This document shows, one piece after another, positions 61,500 to 64,000 of a stretch of 64,000 nt of DNA. Where the stretch lies: positions 39,336-103,335 of the forward strand of contig JAFRXH010000048.1 of assembly GCA_017437785.1 (NCBI GenBank). The letters are read 5' to 3'. Position numbers and translations under genes: made by a program. The stretch's first letter is position 1. Each line of letters starts with the position of its first letter. The notes below the pieces were generated by a model. That model did not search any database and was not told the DNA's origin. It saw nothing but the letters and a program-made list of their open reading frames with translations. Source of the stretch: Lachnospiraceae bacterium (lineage in GTDB: Bacteria > Bacillota > Clostridia > Lachnospirales > Lachnospiraceae).

Positions 61500-63272
61500 G
61501 TGCCTTTTTATTCTGACGAGATAATAGAGCAGGTAAGGCAGAGTACGGATATAGTACAGCTGATATCCGGTTTCGTAAACCTCAAACGCAAAGGCAGCAA
61601 TTACTTCGGGCTCTGTCCTTTTCATAACGAGAAGACAGGCTCGTTTTCCGTATCGGAAAATAAGCAGATGTATTACTGCTTCGGCTGTCATGCGACGGGA
61701 AATGTATATACCTTCCTTATGAAGCACGAGAACATGAGCTTTGTGGAAGCAATACAGTATCTTGCGGAGAAATCCGGCATTAAGCTTCCCGAGGCAAATG
61801 AGAGTGAGGAAGCAAAGAAAGCCAGAAGCAGGCGTGAGCGTATATACCAGGCAAATACAGAGGCTGCAAAGTACTTTTACAGGGCACTGCGTTCTGCACA
61901 GGGAGAGCTGGGGCTTGATTATTTTAAAGGCAGGAAGCTTTCCGATGAAACGATGCAGAAGTTCGGTCTGGGTTATTCGCTTCAGTACAGTGACGATCTG
62001 ACGAAGTATCTGATGAAAAACGGATACAGTATAGATGAGCTTACCGCTGCGGGCTTAAGCGTATATGATGAGAAATACGGGGCCAGGGATAAATTCTACA
62101 ACCGCGTGATGTTTCCCATAATGAACGGCAGCGGGAAGGTGATAGCCTTCGGCGGACGCGTGATGGGTGAAGGCGAGCCCAAGTACTTAAATACTGCGGA
62201 AACGGAGATCTTTGAGAAAAGAAAGAATCTCTTCGGACTGAATCTGGCCAGGAGCAGCAGGGCAAAGAACTTCATACTCTGCGAAGGGTATATGGATGTA
62301 ATAAGCCTGCATCAGGCGGGATTTGACCAGGCCATGGCATCGCTGGGAACGGCATTTACCATGGACCAGGCAATGATACTTAAGCGCTTCGGGCGGGATG
62401 TGCTGCTGGCTTATGACAGTGATACGGCCGGTATCAATGCGGCACTGAAGGCAATATCGATACTGCGCAGCTGCGGATTAAACGGCAGGGTCATCAACAT
62501 GCAGCCATATAAGGACCCTGATGAATTTATCAAAAACCTGGGAGCCGAAGAATATCAGAAAAGGCTTGATAAAGCCGAAAACGGATTCCTGTTTGAAGTA
62601 AGGATATTAAGAAAAGACTATGATCTTTCCGATCCGGCACAGAAGACGGCTTTTTATAACGAGATCGCCAAAAAGCTGTGCGTCTTCGAAGAAGAAATGG
62701 AGCGGGAAAACTATATAGAAGCGGTCAGTGAGGAATACGGGATCCCTAAGGATGCCTTGAAAAAGCAGGTTATTTCCCTGGTGCTGAAAGGAGGCGTGAA
62801 GCTTCCGGATAACGTGGCGGATACCACGCAAAGACCCGGAGCTCAGCCCAAGTCGGATGACAATGATAAGTATGCACAGAGAGTACTGCTTACCTGGCTT
62901 TCGGAGGAACCGTACAAATACAAAGGTATCAGTGAATTCATAAGTGCGGAGGACTTTACGGACCCTATATATCACAGGGTTGCTGAAAGGATGCTGCGCG
63001 ATATGGAGGAGGGACCACCCAATCCTGCGGCCATCATCAATATGTTCGAGGATGCGGACGAGCAGCAGCAGGCGGCCGAGGTCTTCCACACAAAGCTGGA
63101 CGCCATCGTGACAGACGAAGAAAAGGAAAAAGCTTTCCGGGATATAGTCCTTAAGGTAAAGCAGGAGCGTTTTGATCACGACAATAAAAAAGCGGAAGGT
63201 GGGCTGAACCTGGAGGAAAAGCTTAAACAAAAGCGCCTTATGGAAGATCTGCGCAAACGTTTAAGAGTGTGA
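61500..63272 (+). CDS. dnaG: DNA primase
   Basis: A 590-residue primase starting at GTG 61500 after GGAGGAA. The N-terminal CHC2 zinc finger is CPFHNEKTGSF...YYCFGCHATGN (residues 40-63); the primase core and Toprim follow with CEGYMDV and LAYDSDTAG (metal-binding aspartates). The C-terminal helicase-binding region is shorter and charged. It lays down RNA primers at the replication fork. In this group rpoD usually follows; here a lysine/alanine-rich frame comes next and the window ends. Confidence 0.95.
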   Translation: MPFYSDEIIEQVRQSTDIVQLISGFVNLKRKGSNYFGLCPFHNEKTGSFSVSENKQMYYCFGCHATGNVYTFLMKHENMSFVEAIQYLAEKSGIKLPEANESEEAKKARSRRERIYQANTEAAKYFYRALRSAQGELGLDYFKGRKLSDETMQKFGLGYSLQYSDDLTKYLMKNGYSIDELTAAGLSVYDEKYGARDKFYNRVMFPIMNGSGKVIAFGGRVMGEGEPKYLNTAETEIFEKRKNLFGLNLARSSRAKNFILCEGYMDVISLHQAGFDQAMASLGTAFTMDQAMILKRFGRDVLLAYDSDTAGINAALKAISILRSCGLNGRVINMQPYKDPDEFIKNLGAEEYQKRLDKAENGFLFEVRILRKDYDLSDPAQKTAFYNEIAKKLCVFEEEMERENYIEAVSEEYGIPKDALKKQVISLVLKGGVKLPDNVADTTQRPGAQPKSDDNDKYAQRVLLTWLSEEPYKYKGISEFISAEDFTDPIYHRVAERMLRDMEEGPPNPAAIINMFEDADEQQQAAEVFHTKLDAIVTDEEKEKAFRDIVLKVKQERFDHDNKKAEGGLNLEEKLKQKRLMEDLRKRLRV

Positions 63273-63294
63273 AAAAGCAAAGGAGTGTGTGGTA

Positions 63295-63861
63295 ATGGCT
63301 GCAAAGAGTAGTAAGAAAGAAAGCGAAAAGAAACCCGTAAAGAAGGCGCAGACAAAAGCTGCCGTTAAGGATAACGGGAAAAAAGCAGCGGATAAGAAAA
63401 CTGCGCTCAAAACTGCAGCAAAAAAGGCTGCAGTAAAAAATGTGAAGGGTGAGGCAGCAAAAAAGAGCACACCTGTTAAAAAAGATAGCAAAACGTCTAA
63501 GAAGCCGGCAGCAGCAAAGCCTGCAGCAAAGAAGCCGGTGGCGAAGGCTGCAAAGCCTGCGGCAAAGAAACCGGCGGTCAAGCCCGCAAAGCCCGTGGCA
63601 AAGAAGCAGGATGCGAAGGCAGTGAAGCCTGCGGCAAAAAAGCCGGCGGTCAAGCCCGTAAAGCCTGCGGTAAAGAAGCAGGATGCGAAAGCAGATAAGC
63701 CCGTGGCAAAGAAACAGGATGCGAAGGCCGTTAAAGGCGTTATAAAAAAACAGGAAGCAAAGCCGGTGAAACCTGCCGCAAAGGCTGCCGGGACTAAGAA
63801 GGCTGAGATCAAAAAGGCCCAAGCAAAGCCCACAGCACAGAACAATGCGAAAAAGCAGTAA
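63295..63861 (+). CDS. lysine/alanine-rich low-complexity protein, ended by an in-frame TAA
   Basis: A 188-codon frame starting at ATG 63295, nine bases after AAAGGAG. It is almost entirely K, A, P and V in short repeats such as KPAAKKPAVKP and VAKKQDAKA; the DNA repeats are near-identical in tandem, so length may vary. Composition is like histone-H1-type C-terminal tails or the basic N-terminal arms seen on some RNA polymerase and DNA-binding proteins. The TAA at 63859 is followed in the same frame by at least 46 more codons of the same composition, so the true product may be longer. Its place after dnaG makes an N-terminal extension of RpoD a possibility. Confidence 0.6.
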   Translation: MAAKSSKKESEKKPVKKAQTKAAVKDNGKKAADKKTALKTAAKKAAVKNVKGEAAKKSTPVKKDSKTSKKPAAAKPAAKKPVAKAAKPAAKKPAVKPAKPVAKKQDAKAVKPAAKKPAVKPVKPAVKKQDAKADKPVAKKQDAKAVKGVIKKQEAKPVKPAAKAAGTKKAEIKKAQAKPTAQNNAKKQ

Positions 63862-64000
63862 ACAAAAACGGCAGCAAAAACAGATAAAAGCAAGGAAGCA
63901 AAGGAAAAGCCGGCTAAGAAGCAGGCTGTGGTAAAGGTTGTGGAGAAAAAGGTAGTGGAGAAGAAAACTGTGGATAAAAAAACTGTAGAGAAGAAAACAA
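63862..64000 (+). pseudogene. in-frame continuation of the lysine-rich frame beyond the stop (partial)
   Basis: Reading on from the TAA at 63859-63861 in the same frame gives 46 open codons to the window edge: TKTAAKTDKSKEAKEKPAKK, then valine/glutamate-lysine units (VVEKK, TVDKK, TVEKK). There is no start codon or ribosome site of its own. Either a recent nonsense mutation or sequencing error split one gene, or there is readthrough. Confidence 0.55.

Noticed and set aside
63238-63893. Long minus-strand open frames opposite the lysine-rich gene
   Set aside because: They arise from the codon bias of the K/A-rich sequence read backwards and have no ribosome sites.
1-64000. CRISPR arrays, rRNA genes, insertion-sequence transposases
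   Set aside because: None seen. The short repeats found are two-copy or palindromic, without regular spacers, and no transposase motif occurs.

Overview
The window is chromosome from a strictly anaerobic, Gram-positive Clostridia-type bacterium, most likely a member of the Lachnospiraceae. The main reasons are a tryptophan T-box leader, the LL-diaminopimelate aminotransferase (DapL) route next to dapF, a monomeric ferredoxin-type [FeFe] hydrogenase, a single-chain PurL, a glnA/ANTAR-regulator pair, and a lysine/alanine-rich reading frame directly after dnaG. The taxonomic call is inference from gene content and protein style; no rRNA is present.

Layout. 1-3.2 kb: end of a membrane protein, a VanW/YoaR-type membrane protein, a fragmentary AIR-synthase-like protein, then an Lrp/AsnC regulator overlapping an aminotransferase. 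3.2-5.5 kb: a small XRE regulator facing away from a lipoprotein with paired operator-like palindromes between them, and a second lipoprotein. 5.5-12.5 kb: complete trpEGDCFBA operon behind a T-box with a TGG specifier; a 78-bp palindromic repeat sits between trpD and trpC. 12.5-13.7 kb: a membrane-anchored partial kinase-fold protein. 13.7-13.8 kb: tRNA-Lys(UUU).

13.75-22.6 kb: an integrated filamentous-phage (inovirus-type) genome of 8,794 bp in the 3' half of tRNA-Lys, bounded by 54-bp perfect direct repeats. Read on the minus strand, the order is early small genes, two small membrane peptides, a possible ssDNA-binding protein, an acidic anchored protein, a 59-residue coat-like protein, hairpin, 696-residue adsorption-type protein, a pVI-like membrane protein, a Zot/pI ATPase, a replication initiator, terminator, and an integrase. 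A cI-like repressor lies on the plus strand behind three copies of a 14-bp operator. 22.6-24.15 kb is a scar zone from at least one older related element: a second copy of the att-flanking sequence, ribbon-helix-helix genes, palindromic repeats, and a fused remnant of an integrase end and a small phage gene.

24.1-33 kb: glnA plus an ANTAR-domain regulator, a GNAT protein, a large helical protein of unknown role, dapF, a lipoprotein, dapL and a DJ-1/PfpI protein. glnA and dapL share an almost identical promoter followed at once by a terminator-like hairpin. 33-37 kb: heterodimeric ABC exporter with one degenerate nucleotide site. 37-46.9 kb: argS, a SurA_N-like membrane protein, glgB, PilZ and PH-domain proteins, folC, folE, a folB-folK fusion, and a convergent beta-propeller-like protein. 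46.9-52.4 kb: [FeFe] hydrogenase, CheC/FliY-like phosphatase, Mrp ATPase, a possible SecB-like protein, and an ABC-F ATPase. 52.4-53.2 kb: tRNA-Trp(CCA) and a 6S-like RNA, both on the minus strand. 53.2-64 kb: hybrid histidine kinase, a small unknown protein, purL, a dGTPase-family protein, dnaG, and a lysine/alanine-rich frame interrupted by an in-frame stop and running off the end.

How they work together: the T-box reads tRNA-Trp charging (the only tRNA-Trp seen is at 52.5 kb) to control tryptophan synthesis. glnA and dapL, two amino-nitrogen branch points, appear to share an attenuated leader. The phage restores the tRNA-Lys gene and its terminator on integration.
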